Shown here in pieces: positions 16,084-24,412 of a DNA stretch of 64,000 nucleotides. The stretch's first letter is position 1, and every line of letters starts with the position of its first letter. The notes below the pieces were generated by a model. That model ran no database searches, was not told where the DNA came from, and saw only the letters and a program-made list of their open reading frames with translations. The stretch is taken from NCBI RefSeq assembly GCF_000308515.1, contig NZ_BAFV01000125.1, forward strand, positions 1-64,000. Direction: 5' to 3'. This DNA is from Nocardia carnea NBRC 14403. Its GTDB lineage: Bacteria; Actinomycetota; Actinomycetes; Mycobacteriales; Mycobacteriaceae. Both the position numbers and the translations under genes were made by a program.

Positions 16084-17295
16084 TCAGGCGAGCACATCGA
16101 AGGTCACCGGGAGCGCATTCGGCGAACGGAAGGGCTGGCCGAAGATATGCGGATCACCGGAGTCGTGCAGTTCGAAGTCGGTGAGCCGGGTCAGCAGGCG
16201 ATCCAGCGCGACCCGGGTTTCCATCCGGGCCAGGTGCAGGCCGAGGCAGGTATGGGCACCCGCGGCGAAACTGATATGCGGGATGCGGCGCCGGTGGATA
16301 TCGAATTGCTCCGGGCGTTCCCACCGGTTCTCGTCCCGGTTGGCCGAACCCAGGCACAGATCCAGTACCGCGCCGCGGGGGATCGCGACGCCGTCCAGTT
16401 CGGTGTCCTCGGTGATATAACGCTGTACCAGGGTGAGCGGGGTTTCGTAGCGCAACCCCTCCTCGATCGCCGGCGCGAGCAAGCGGTGATCGGCCTGTAC
16501 GGCGGCGAACTGTTCCGGATGTTTCAGCAGCAGATAGAGCAGATTGCCGGAGGATCGGTAGGTGGTTTCCAGGCCGGCCGGTAGTAGCAGTCGCAGGAAC
16601 GAGTAGATCGCCTCGTCGGTGAGTTTCTCGCCGTCGATCTCCGCGGTCACCAGATCACTGATGATGTCGTCGGTGGGGGCGCTGCGGCGCTGTTCGATAT
16701 GTCCGAGGAAATACTCCTGCAGCTCCTTCGACGCCTCGCGCGCGCGCCCCACATTCCCCGCGTAGCTGATGATCGATACCGCGGCCTTGCGGAAGAACGG
16801 CAGATCCTCCTCGGGCAGGCCGAGCAGGCGAGCGATGACCCGGGTGGGGAATTCGAAGGTGAAGTCGCGGATCAGGTCCGCGTGCCCACGCTCGGCGAAT
16901 TCGTCGATGAGCGCATCGCAGATCGGCCGGACGATCTCGGGTTCCCAGGTGAGCAGCGATTGTGGTTTGAATGCCGCCGAGACGAGACCGCGGTGCGCTT
17001 TGTGCCCGGCACCGGTCATCGCGAGGATGGTCGGGCCCATGAACACGCCGATCGTGGAATCGTAGAGCGCCGTGCTGAAGACCTGGCCGTTGCGCAGGGC
17101 GGTGTTGACCGCATCGTAGGAGAACGCCGCATAGGTGTCGGTCGGCCGCAGCGACTCCGGGGTTCTGGAGTAGTCCATCACCGTGCCGTGCGAAACACCG
17201 GCCTCGGCGCGCCGGGCGGCGAAGTACGGGTAGGGGTCGCGCAGGTCGAGGGTATCCCCGGCCGGCGTCGATTCGTCCTGAACAGGGCTGTTCAC
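16084..17295 (-). CDS. Cytochrome P450
   Basis: 403 residues, soluble bacterial class I length, GTG start at 17295 with GAGGTGA just upstream. The I-helix oxygen-activation segment reads L-P-A-G-L-E-T-T, with E in place of the usual D. The K-helix E-x2-R is E-E-G-L-R-Y-E, and the haem loop is F-A-A-G-A-H-T-C-L-G with the cysteine ligand near residue 352. It hydroxylates a hydrophobic substrate using electrons from a ferredoxin; neither ferredoxin nor reductase genes are present in the window. Operator B lies 52 bp upstream, placing it in the island's regulon. Confidence 0.93.
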   Translation of the reverse strand: MNSPVQDESTPAGDTLDLRDPYPYFAARRAEAGVSHGTVMDYSRTPESLRPTDTYAAFSYDAVNTALRNGQVFSTALYDSTIGVFMGPTILAMTGAGHKAHRGLVSAAFKPQSLLTWEPEIVRPICDALIDEFAERGHADLIRDFTFEFPTRVIARLLGLPEEDLPFFRKAAVSIISYAGNVGRAREASKELQEYFLGHIEQRRSAPTDDIISDLVTAEIDGEKLTDEAIYSFLRLLLPAGLETTYRSSGNLLYLLLKHPEQFAAVQADHRLLAPAIEEGLRYETPLTLVQRYITEDTELDGVAIPRGAVLDLCLGSANRDENRWERPEQFDIHRRRIPHISFAAGAHTCLGLHLARMETRVALDRLLTRLTDFELHDSGDPHIFGQPFRSPNALPVTFDVLA

Positions 17296-17346
17296 AAGTC
17301 ACCTCTAGCGGTCGTCGGGACCGTGCGAAATCCGCGATATCCGACT

Positions 17347-17365
17347 TACTGTAATACATACAGTA
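17347..17365. promoter_or_regulatory. TetR-type operator, copy B
   Basis: TACTG-TAATACATA-CAGTA, followed by AACA, 52 bp upstream of the P450 start at 17295. Both half-sites are identical to copies A and C while the central nine bases differ, as expected for a true dimeric operator. Confidence 0.75.
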
Positions 17366-17485
17366 AACAGAATCATTCGCATCGGCAATGTTTGCAGATG
17401 TCGCGGTCTCCCGTATGGGCCCGGCCGGTCCCCGGAAACCGTCGTCGGCCGATGGGTTGCTGCACGCGGTATTCGGGGGAGTTGC

Positions 17486-18271
17486 TTACAGCTGAATCGG
17501 CGCTCCGGCCGATATCGACGCCACGAAGCCGCCGTCCACATGCACGTCCTGGCCGTTGATCCAGCGGGCCGCCGGCGAAGCCAGGAAGTCGATCACCGGG
17601 ACGATATCGTCGACGGTCGCATGCCGCCCGAGTGTCGCTTTGACCGTATCGAGGACCTCTTTGCCCATGCTGGTCTCGAAATCGGTGAGGATCGGGGTCT
17701 CGGTCGGCCCCGGGCTCACCGTGTTGATCCGGACCCCGTACTTCTGCCACGCGGCCGGTGCCAGGCGTTTGGCGTAAATGATTGCGGCCTGCTTCGAGGT
17801 GCTGTACACCGGATAGGCCGGATCCTGGGCGTCCTGCCAGTTCCGTACTGTTTCGAGATCGGTCGCGTCGAGCAGGTCCGCGAGCTCATCGGTTCGTTGT
17901 TGCCAGCCCAGTGCGGCGACCGACGCCACAGTGACGATCGCGCCGCCCTCGCGCAGGCGTGGGAGCATCCCCTCGGTCATCAGGCGCATGCCGAAGTAGT
18001 TCACCGCGAGCACATCATGGACCGGGGCAGTGCCGGGTACGCCGGCGATGTAGGCCAGGGCGTCCCACCCCGAGCCGATGCGCTCCAGTAGTCCATCGAT
18101 GGCCGCAGCATCACGCAGATCGCATTGCTCGTGCCGGGCGGCGGGGGTGTCGCTGCGGCGCAGGTCCACCGCGAGGACGAAATCGCCCTGTTCGTGGTAA
18201 TGCGCGGCGGTTGCTGCGCCGATTCCCGACCCGGCGCCGATGACCACGATCCTGCGTTGTTCAGAGGACAT
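17486..18271 (-). CDS. SDR oxidoreductase, 3-alpha-hydroxysteroid dehydrogenase-like
   Basis: 261 residues from ATG 18271; a GTG three codons earlier is in frame but lies too close to the only ribosome binding site. Rossmann motif G-A-G-S-G-I-G at about residues 10-16, then a short D-L-R that suggests NAD preference, and the catalytic Y-S-T-S-K with an upstream serine in V-A-S-V-A-A-L-G. An insertion before the catalytic tyrosine (about 30 residues, D-E-L-A-D-L-L-D-A and following) and the order N-Y-F-G then S-P-G-P-T-E-T-P recall the 3-alpha-HSD/carbonyl reductase group. It probably interconverts a ring alcohol and ketone. It faces the CYP108-like gene across operator D. Confidence 0.9.
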   Translation of the reverse strand: MSSEQRRIVVIGAGSGIGAATAAHYHEQGDFVLAVDLRRSDTPAARHEQCDLRDAAAIDGLLERIGSGWDALAYIAGVPGTAPVHDVLAVNYFGMRLMTEGMLPRLREGGAIVTVASVAALGWQQRTDELADLLDATDLETVRNWQDAQDPAYPVYSTSKQAAIIYAKRLAPAAWQKYGVRINTVSPGPTETPILTDFETSMGKEVLDTVKATLGRHATVDDIVPVIDFLASPAARWINGQDVHVDGGFVASISAGAPIQL

Positions 18272-18302
18272 GACTACCACTGCTCCATCGCCCGGTACGA
18301 GT

Positions 18303-18321
18303 TATTGAATGCTTGACAGTA
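18303..18321. promoter_or_regulatory. TetR-type operator, copy D (one mismatch)
   Basis: TATTG-AATGCTTGA-CAGTA, one mismatch from the consensus, located between the divergent SDR (start 18271) and P450 (start 18429). A TTGACA overlaps its right half (18313-18318), so a bound repressor would cover a likely -35 element. No well-spaced -10 was found. Confidence 0.6.
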
Positions 18322-18428
18322 AGCCTGACTATAAATCACTCTGGGGGGCGGCACAACGCGCCGGACCGGTCACTGGGCGGCGGGTTCGACCAGGAGTAGA
18401 ACGAAGATACGGAACGGAAGAACCGCAT

Positions 18429-19661
18429 ATGAGCATGCCGATCGTCGATGATGCCGCGAAGGTACTTGCGGAGCCGGCCGCCTACACCGACGAGGCGCGG
18501 TTGCACACCGCACTCAGCTCGCTCCGGGCGAATGCCCCGGTCTCGCTGGTGGACGTACCGTCCTACAAACCGTTCTGGGCGATCACCAAGCACGCCGATG
18601 TCATGGCCGTCGAGCGGGCGAACCGGGTGTTCACGAACTGGCCGCGGCCGGTGCTGATGCCCGCCGCCTCCGACGAGATGCAGGCGGCGGTCGGTATCCG
18701 GACGCTGATCCATATGGACGACCCGCAACACCGGATCGTGCGGGCGATCGCCGCGGACTGGTTCGGCCCGAAGTCCATGCGCGCGATGGGAGAACGCATC
18801 GACCAGCTCGCGGTGCGCTATGTCGACAAGATGCGTGATACAGGTGGTGAATGCGATTTCGTTCAGGAGGTCGCGGTCAATTACCCGCTGTACGTGATCA
18901 TGTCGCTGCTCGGCGTTCCCGAATCCGATTTCCCGCTGATGCTGAAACTCACCCAGGAACTGCTCGGCAGCGACGACGACGAGTACAAGCGCGGATCGGC
19001 CGACGATTCGATGAACGCACTCGCCGAAATGTTCGCGTACTTCAAGGCATTGACCGATTCTCGGCGCGCGAACCCTACCGACGATCTCGCGTCGGCCATC
19101 GCCAACGCGACCATCGACGGTGAGCCGCTGTCCGATATCGACACCATGTCCTACTACGCGATCATCGCCACCGCCGGGCACGACACCACCAGTGGGACCA
19201 TTTCAGGGGGAATGCGTGCGCTGCTCGAGCATCCCGAACAGCGCGCAGCGCTGCGTGCCGACCTCGGGCTGATGCCGCAGGCCACGGAGGAGATGATCCG
19301 CTGGGTCACGCCGGTGAAGTCGTTCATGCGCACCGCCGCCGAGGACACCGAGGTCAACGGTGTGCCGATCGCGGCGGGGGACTCACTGCTGTTGTCCTAC
19401 GTCTCGGCGAACCGCGACGAAGAAGTCTTCGACGATCCCTTCCGGTTCGATATCCGCCGCGAACCCAACAAGCATGTGGCATTCGGGTTCGGCATCCATT
19501 TCTGCCTCGGCGCCGCGCTGGCCCGGATGGAGATCGGCAAATTCTTCGCCGAACTGCTGCCACGGCTGGAATCGGCCGAACTGGCCGGTGAGCCCGAATT
19601 GATCGCGACGACATTCGTCGGCGGGCTCAAACACCTGCCGATCCGCTACACGCTCGCCTGA
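18429..19661 (+). CDS. Cytochrome P450, CYP108 (P450terp)-like
   Basis: 410 residues from ATG 18429; the open frame upstream to 18309 is not protein-like. I-helix A-T-A-G-H-D-T-T-S, K-helix E-E-M-I-R-W, haem loop F-G-F-G-I-H-F-C-L-G. Several stretches closely match my memory of P450terp (CYP108A1, alpha-terpineol hydroxylase): P-V-K-S-F-M-R-T-A, S-A-N-R-D-E-E-V-F, M-L-K-L-T-Q and the C-terminal F-V-G-G-L-K-H-L-P-I-R. This suggests oxidation of a terpenoid or similar alicyclic skeleton. A ferredoxin partner normally sits next to CYP108 genes but is absent here. Likely controlled by operator D. Confidence 0.93.
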   Translation: MSMPIVDDAAKVLAEPAAYTDEARLHTALSSLRANAPVSLVDVPSYKPFWAITKHADVMAVERANRVFTNWPRPVLMPAASDEMQAAVGIRTLIHMDDPQHRIVRAIAADWFGPKSMRAMGERIDQLAVRYVDKMRDTGGECDFVQEVAVNYPLYVIMSLLGVPESDFPLMLKLTQELLGSDDDEYKRGSADDSMNALAEMFAYFKALTDSRRANPTDDLASAIANATIDGEPLSDIDTMSYYAIIATAGHDTTSGTISGGMRALLEHPEQRAALRADLGLMPQATEEMIRWVTPVKSFMRTAAEDTEVNGVPIAAGDSLLLSYVSANRDEEVFDDPFRFDIRREPNKHVAFGFGIHFCLGAALARMEIGKFFAELLPRLESAELAGEPELIATTFVGGLKHLPIRYTLA

Positions 19662-19672
19662 AAGCCGAATGG

Positions 19673-20491
19673 TCAGCGACCCCGGAATTCCGGGTCGCGG
19701 CGCTCCCGGAATGCGGCCAGGCCCTCCTTGAAATCCGCGGTACGGCAGGCGAGTTCGAGAGTCAGTAGTTCGTGGGTCAAGGCCTGGGACAGGCTCGCGT
19801 CCAGGTTGTCGTGGACGGCCTGTTTGCTCAGACCCAATGCCACCGTGGGTGCGGCGGCGAGCCGGTTCACCAGCTCCGCGCTGTGCCGGTCGAGGTCGCC
19901 GGGGTCTACGGCCTCGTGGATCAGCCCCCAGCCGGCGGCTTCGCTGCCGCCGACCTTCTCGCCGAGTAGCAGCATGCGTTTGGCGCGGGCGAGGCCCACG
20001 AGCCGGGGTAGCAGCCAGGTCGAACCGGTATCCGGGCTGAAGCCACGGCTCAGGAACGGTTCCCAGAACATCGCGTCGCGCGCGGCGACGGTGAAGTCGG
20101 CGGCCAAGGCGAGATTGCATCCCATGCCGGCCGCCCATCCGCGCACTGTGCACACCACGGGGAGGTGGATGGTGTGCACGAGTTCGATCAACCGGTTGGC
20201 GGTATGGGGGATGCGGCGTACCAGGTCGCCGGTGCGGGGGCGGCGGCCGTCGTTGTTGGTGGCCACCCAGTCCACTCCGGCGCAGAAGTCCGCACCGGCG
20301 CCCCGAATATGCACTACCCGCAGGCTTTCGTCGGTGGCCGCAGTGGTGAGTGCGTCGATCAGTTCCGTGGCCATTGCCGGCGTCAACGCATTACGCCGGG
20401 CCGGCCGGTCGATGGTCAGCCGCAGTACCGGACCGTCCTGGTCGCGGTGGACCGCTCCCTCGGAAGGGGGGTTCTGGCTTTTGTCGCTCAC
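19673..20491 (-). CDS. Enoyl-CoA hydratase/isomerase family protein
   Basis: 272 residues, GTG start at 20491 preceded by GGGAGAGCA. Crotonase motifs: loop one A-D-F-C-A-G-V-D-W-V and loop two R-G-W-A-A-G-M-G-C-N-L-A. The acidic region S-R-G-F-S-P-D-T-G-S-T-W-L-L-P matches the hydratase at 15179 (S-P-D-C-G-G-S-W-L-L-P), so these two are island paralogues of one type. It converges with the CYP108-like gene, leaving 11 bp between stops. Operator C lies 167 bp upstream in the region shared with the rightward ligase operon. Confidence 0.88.
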   Translation of the reverse strand: MSDKSQNPPSEGAVHRDQDGPVLRLTIDRPARRNALTPAMATELIDALTTAATDESLRVVHIRGAGADFCAGVDWVATNNDGRRPRTGDLVRRIPHTANRLIELVHTIHLPVVCTVRGWAAGMGCNLALAADFTVAARDAMFWEPFLSRGFSPDTGSTWLLPRLVGLARAKRMLLLGEKVGGSEAAGWGLIHEAVDPGDLDRHSAELVNRLAAAPTVALGLSKQAVHDNLDASLSQALTHELLTLELACRTADFKEGLAAFRERRDPEFRGR

Positions 20492-20657
20492 TGCTCTCCC
20501 GCATTTCGTGGGTGTGCGCTCGGTGCATCGGCGATACCGTTGAACATACCGTAAGTACCTCGAAAGGTGTCGGTGGATCGTGTCGACGGTGCGCCGGATC
20601 CCGGCTCGGGCGGCAGCTTGGTCTCGTCATCTCTTCGGTAAACCTTGCACCAAGACG

Positions 20658-20676
20658 TACTGATAGCTATACAGTA
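20658..20676. promoter_or_regulatory. TetR-type operator, copy C
   Basis: TACTG-ATAGCTATA-CAGTA followed by GACA: a perfect dyad including the centre (ATAGCTAT). It lies in the 348-bp divergent region between the hydratase (start 20491) and the rightward operon headed by the ligase at 20840. The rest of this region shows no other gene except the short reading frame at 20775. Confidence 0.78.
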
Positions 20677-20774
20677 GACACAACCATTCGGTGTGCGACA
20701 GGTCGCGCGGCAGTGGAGGTGTCACGCCTACGGACCCGCCCGCCGTCGGTTCGATTGCTACCAAGGAGGCGTCC

Positions 20775-20843
20775 GTGGGCGCTATTGATCTCATCGGCGG
20801 TCCGGTGCTGTTGCCGGCTCTCGGATCCGGAGGTTCGGGGTGA
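20775..20843 (+). CDS. Possible 22-residue leader peptide
   Basis: A GTG at 20775 sits five bases after a near-perfect Shine-Dalgarno (AAGGAGG). The frame encodes 22 residues rich in G, L and P, starting V-G-A-I-D-L-I-G-G-P-V-L-L-P, and its TGA overlaps the GTG start of the acyl-CoA ligase (GTGA at 20840-20843). The ligase also has its own weaker GGAGG about ten bases upstream. The short frame could couple translation to the ligase. It has no recognisable attenuator residues, and it may be a chance frame. Confidence 0.4.
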   Translation: MGAIDLIGGPVLLPALGSGGSG

Positions 20844-22468
20844 CGGAATGGAGTATCGGACCCGTATTCGACGCGGTCGCGGCCGCGGCGCCGGACCGCA
20901 CGATGACCATCTGCGGCGGCCGTAGGACAACTTTCGGCGAAACCGCACTGCTGACCCGGCGGTTCGCCGACTTCCTCGCCTCCCGCGGGCTCGGTGCACA
21001 TACTCCGCGTGAGCAGTTGGAGCGCTGGGAATGCGGCCAGGACCGGGTGGCGCTCATCATGCGCAACGACCGGTACCTCGACGTGATGATCGGCTGTATG
21101 AAGGCACGTACGGTGCCGGTGAATATCAACTACCACTACACCGAGCACGAAATAGCCGACCTGCTCGCCTATATCCGGCCGAGGGCGATTGTCTTCCACC
21201 GCTCGTTCGGGCCCGTGGTCGCCGCCGCCGCGCCCGAGGGGGTGGACCTCCTCGTTTCGGTGGACGACGGCAGCGAGATCGACGAGCAGCCCGGCGCGGT
21301 GCGGTTCGAGGAGGCGGTGGCCGCCGGCGCCGCGGACCGAGTGATCGAGACCTCCCCGGACGATCTGGTGATGCTGTGCACCGGCGGGACTACCGGACGC
21401 CCGAAGGGCGTGCTGTGGCGGCAGAGCGATATGTACGTTTCGTCGATGAACGGCGCCGATCACGAATCATTGGCACCACTGGCGCAACTCGTCGCGGCGA
21501 CCGGGTACGTATGGTTCGCGGTCTCACCGCTGTCGCATGCCGCCGGTATCTGGACATCGTTCGCCGGTCTGCTCGCGGGGCAGACGATTCTGCTCTACGA
21601 CGACCGGATGAAGTTCGACGCCCACACCGCGCTGACGGCCGCGCAGCAGGAACGGGCCGCGCTGATGACTATCGTCGGCGACGCCTACGCGGGGCCGCTG
21701 GTACGGGAACTGCGGGCGCGGCGCTATGTACTCGATTCGCTCATGGCAATCGGAACAGGCGGTGCCGCAACCAATCCGAAGCACCGGCACGAACTACTCG
21801 AACTGCTTCCGCACGCCACCGTGGTCGAAGGATACGGCTCCTCGGAGACCGGCGGGATGGGCTACGGCCGCAGTAGCAAGGGGGCGGAGGTCGACACCTT
21901 CGCACCGATGCCCGGCGGGACCGCGGTCTCGCCGGACCGCAGCCGCTTCCTCGAGCCCGGGGATACCGAGATCGGGTGGGCGGCGCGCACCGGCCGCGTC
22001 CCGCTCGGCTACTTCGACGCCCCGGAAGCGACCGAACGTACTTTCCCGGTGATCGATGGGCAGCGCCTGGCGATCCCCGGCGACCGGGCCGCGGTCGCCC
22101 GCGACGGGAGCCTGCGTCTGCTCGGCCGGGATTCGCTGGTGGTCAACACCGGCGGCGAGAAGGTATTCGTCGAAGAGATCGAGGAAGTCCTGCGTGCCCA
22201 CGCCGGTGTGCACGACGCACTCGTCGTCGGGCGGCAGAGCCCGCGGTGGGGACAGGAAGTCGTAGCCCTGGTGTGTATCACCGACGGCCTGGAGATCACC
22301 GATCTGGTCCTGCGGGAAGCCTGCCGGCTGCGCCTGGCCGGCTTCAAAGTGCCCAAGGAGATCATCTTCGTCACCGAGATCAGACGGCTCGGCAACGGCA
22401 AACCGGATTACCGCTGGGCGAAGCAACGCGTAACTGTGGACGCCGCGGCAGAAAACGAGGTCCGATAG
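20840..22468 (+). CDS. Acyl-CoA ligase, FadD19-like
   Basis: 542 residues, GTG start at 20840. The adenylate motif is L-C-T-G-G-T-T-G-R-P-K-G-V-L-W-R-Q, the W-R variant I know from mycobacterial FadD19-type sterol side-chain ligases. The C-terminal part also matches that group: R-L-A-I-P-G-D-R-A, V-V-N-T-G-G-E-K-V-F-V-E-E and G-N-G-K-P-D-Y-R-W-A-K. It forms the CoA ester of a bulky branched or polycyclic acid. It heads a rightward operon with the amidohydrolase, two acyl-CoA dehydrogenases, the Rieske oxygenase and the isochorismatase-like gene, controlled by operator C. Confidence 0.92.
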   Translation: MTEWSIGPVFDAVAAAAPDRTMTICGGRRTTFGETALLTRRFADFLASRGLGAHTPREQLERWECGQDRVALIMRNDRYLDVMIGCMKARTVPVNINYHYTEHEIADLLAYIRPRAIVFHRSFGPVVAAAAPEGVDLLVSVDDGSEIDEQPGAVRFEEAVAAGAADRVIETSPDDLVMLCTGGTTGRPKGVLWRQSDMYVSSMNGADHESLAPLAQLVAATGYVWFAVSPLSHAAGIWTSFAGLLAGQTILLYDDRMKFDAHTALTAAQQERAALMTIVGDAYAGPLVRELRARRYVLDSLMAIGTGGAATNPKHRHELLELLPHATVVEGYGSSETGGMGYGRSSKGAEVDTFAPMPGGTAVSPDRSRFLEPGDTEIGWAARTGRVPLGYFDAPEATERTFPVIDGQRLAIPGDRAAVARDGSLRLLGRDSLVVNTGGEKVFVEEIEEVLRAHAGVHDALVVGRQSPRWGQEVVALVCITDGLEITDLVLREACRLRLAGFKVPKEIIFVTEIRRLGNGKPDYRWAKQRVTVDAAAENEVR

Positions 22469-22469
22469 T

Positions 22470-23303
22470 ATGCGCAAGGTTATCGATTGCCTGGTCAATG
22501 TGCATTTCGGTGAGCAGGAGCAGCCCGCCTGGATGCTGAAGGTCCGGGACGACTACTTCAAAGGCCCGAAATCGCTGTACGAGCAGGTGGAACTCGGTGC
22601 GCTGCTCGAGGAGATGGACGAACAGGGCGTCGAGAAAGCCGTCCTGATGTATTCGATGAAGAAGCCGTCGGCCACCGCACGGAAATTCGCTGAGGCCCAT
22701 CCGGACCGTTTCGGTCTTGCGCTCAATGGTGTGGATCTATTGCATCCGGTTCCCGCGCTGCGGGAGCTCGAGGCGCTGGCGAAGGACCTTCCGGTCGCCT
22801 ACACCACCATGGGGCCCAGCTTCTGGGGCGACGGCCGATATCCGCCCACCGATGCGGTCTATTACCCGCTGTACTACAAATGTGCGGAGATGGACCTGCC
22901 GCTGTGCATGAACACAGGGCTGCCCGGCCCGCCGATTCCCGGTGAGGTGCAGAACCCGATTTACCTCGATCGCGTGTGCTATCGCTTCCCCGAATTGCGT
23001 CTGTGCATGATCCACGGGGCCGACCCCTGGTGGGATATCGCGATCCGGCTGCTCATGAAATACCGGAATCTGCGGCTGATGACCTCGGCCTGGTCGCCGA
23101 AACGCCTGCCCGACAGCCTGCTTCATTTCATGCGGACCCGAGGTAAGGACAAAGTGATCTTCGGTTCCGACTGGCCGGTGCTCACCATGCGCCGGGTGGT
23201 CCCGGAAGCGACGGCTCTCGAACTCCCCGGCGACGTCCTCGACAACTACCTCTACAACAACGCGCAGGACTTCTTTTTCAGCGACGGATCCGCCGACGAC
23301 TGA
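22470..23303 (+). CDS. Amidohydrolase_2 family protein with altered metal site
   Basis: 277 residues, one base after the ligase stop. It is a TIM-barrel amidohydrolase of the ACMSD/LigI type. The usual first metal motif H-x-H reads N-V-H (about residues 10-12), and the barrel histidine expected before the T-G of P-L-C-M-N-T-G is also asparagine. The later M-I-H-G-A-D and the F-G-S-D-W-P aspartate are kept. Two ligands changed to Asn suggest either a metal-independent hydrolase, as known for LigI, or a lyase/retro-aldolase. It probably acts on a ring-opened CoA ester or free acid of the pathway; the reaction is unknown. Confidence 0.88.
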   Translation: MRKVIDCLVNVHFGEQEQPAWMLKVRDDYFKGPKSLYEQVELGALLEEMDEQGVEKAVLMYSMKKPSATARKFAEAHPDRFGLALNGVDLLHPVPALRELEALAKDLPVAYTTMGPSFWGDGRYPPTDAVYYPLYYKCAEMDLPLCMNTGLPGPPIPGEVQNPIYLDRVCYRFPELRLCMIHGADPWWDIAIRLLMKYRNLRLMTSAWSPKRLPDSLLHFMRTRGKDKVIFGSDWPVLTMRRVVPEATALELPGDVLDNYLYNNAQDFFFSDGSADD

Positions 23304-23351
23304 GCCGTTCAGAAAGAAGTGCACGCCGCGCCAGACCAAGGAGTACGCAGA

Positions 23352-24398
23352 ATGGATCGCTACGAATTGCGCCGGCAGGACTACAGCCTTTCCGAGGACC
23401 AGTCCGAATTACAGGCCGCCTATGCGAAATTCTTCAAGACCCGCTGTCCGCTGGAAGTCGCGCGGGCTGCCGAGCCCACCGGTTTCGACAAGAACCTGTG
23501 GGAGCAGCTGTGCGGTACCGGCGCGACCACGATGGCGCTGCCCGAATCCGCGGGCGGTGACGGTGCGACGCTGGTCGATCTGACCCTCGTCGCGGAGGAA
23601 CTCGGCCGCGTCGTCGCTCCGGTCCCGTGGATCGACCACGTGTGTGCGACCCGGTTGCTGGCGCGGTTGGGTGCGCTGGATACCGACGGTGACGCCGGAA
23701 TCGTGGAGGGCCGGGAACTGGTCGCGCTGGAACCCAGGATCGGGGCGAGGGCCGGTGCCCGGCTCATCCCGGCCGGCGCCGTCGCCGACCATATCGTGAT
23801 CCGCGAGGGCGACGAGATCGTGCGGCTGAGTTTCGATACCCGCCCGGCCGGCGTCGAGAATATCGGCCGGCTGCCGATGGCGTGGATCGATCCGGCCGCG
23901 GCCGACCGGCGGACGGTGCTGGCCGCCGGCGCCGAGGCGGTCGCCCACCACGACCGGGCACTCGACGAATGGCGGGTGCTGACCGCGGCGGTGCTGGTGG
24001 GCCTGGTCGAGGAAACGCTGCGTATTGCCGCGGAATTCGCCACCACGCGGTACACGATGGGCGTCCCGATCTCGACACTGCAGGGTATTTCGCATCCGCT
24101 GGCCAATATCGCCATCACCGTGCAGGCAGGGCGTAACCTCGCCCGGCGCGCATCCTGGTTCCTCGAATTCGAGCCCGATGTCCAACCCGGTCTGGCCTCG
24201 GCGGCATTCGTGTACATGGCCGAAGAGGCACCCCGGGCCGCCACCATGGCGGTTCATGTGCAGGGCGGGCTCGGTGTCGCGGCGGAGTCGGCCGCCAGCG
24301 CTTACCTGCTCCGCGCGAAGGGGTGGCCGCTGGCAGCGGGCGATGCCGCCGCGAGCGCGGTACGTACCGCCGAACTCCACGCCGCGGCCCAGAGCTAG
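23352..24398 (+). CDS. Acyl-CoA dehydrogenase, subunit-like (short form)
   Basis: 348 residues from ATG 23352 with AAGGAG upstream. The N-terminal helical domain has A-L-P-E-S-A-G-G-D-G-A-T. The middle beta domain is compact and lacks the strong T-E-P-x-x-G-S-D FAD segment of its neighbour. The C-terminal helical domain has V-Q-G-G-L-G-V-A-A-E-S. Such short partners pair with a normal acyl-CoA dehydrogenase to make the alpha2beta2 enzymes of steroid side-chain breakdown in mycobacteria. The next gene, 14 bp away, is that partner. Together they should introduce the alpha-beta double bond in a bulky acyl-CoA. Confidence 0.88.
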   Translation: MDRYELRRQDYSLSEDQSELQAAYAKFFKTRCPLEVARAAEPTGFDKNLWEQLCGTGATTMALPESAGGDGATLVDLTLVAEELGRVVAPVPWIDHVCATRLLARLGALDTDGDAGIVEGRELVALEPRIGARAGARLIPAGAVADHIVIREGDEIVRLSFDTRPAGVENIGRLPMAWIDPAAADRRTVLAAGAEAVAHHDRALDEWRVLTAAVLVGLVEETLRIAAEFATTRYTMGVPISTLQGISHPLANIAITVQAGRNLARRASWFLEFEPDVQPGLASAAFVYMAEEAPRAATMAVHVQGGLGVAAESAASAYLLRAKGWPLAAGDAAASAVRTAELHAAAQS

Positions 24399-24412
24399 AA
24401 CGGAGTACTTCG

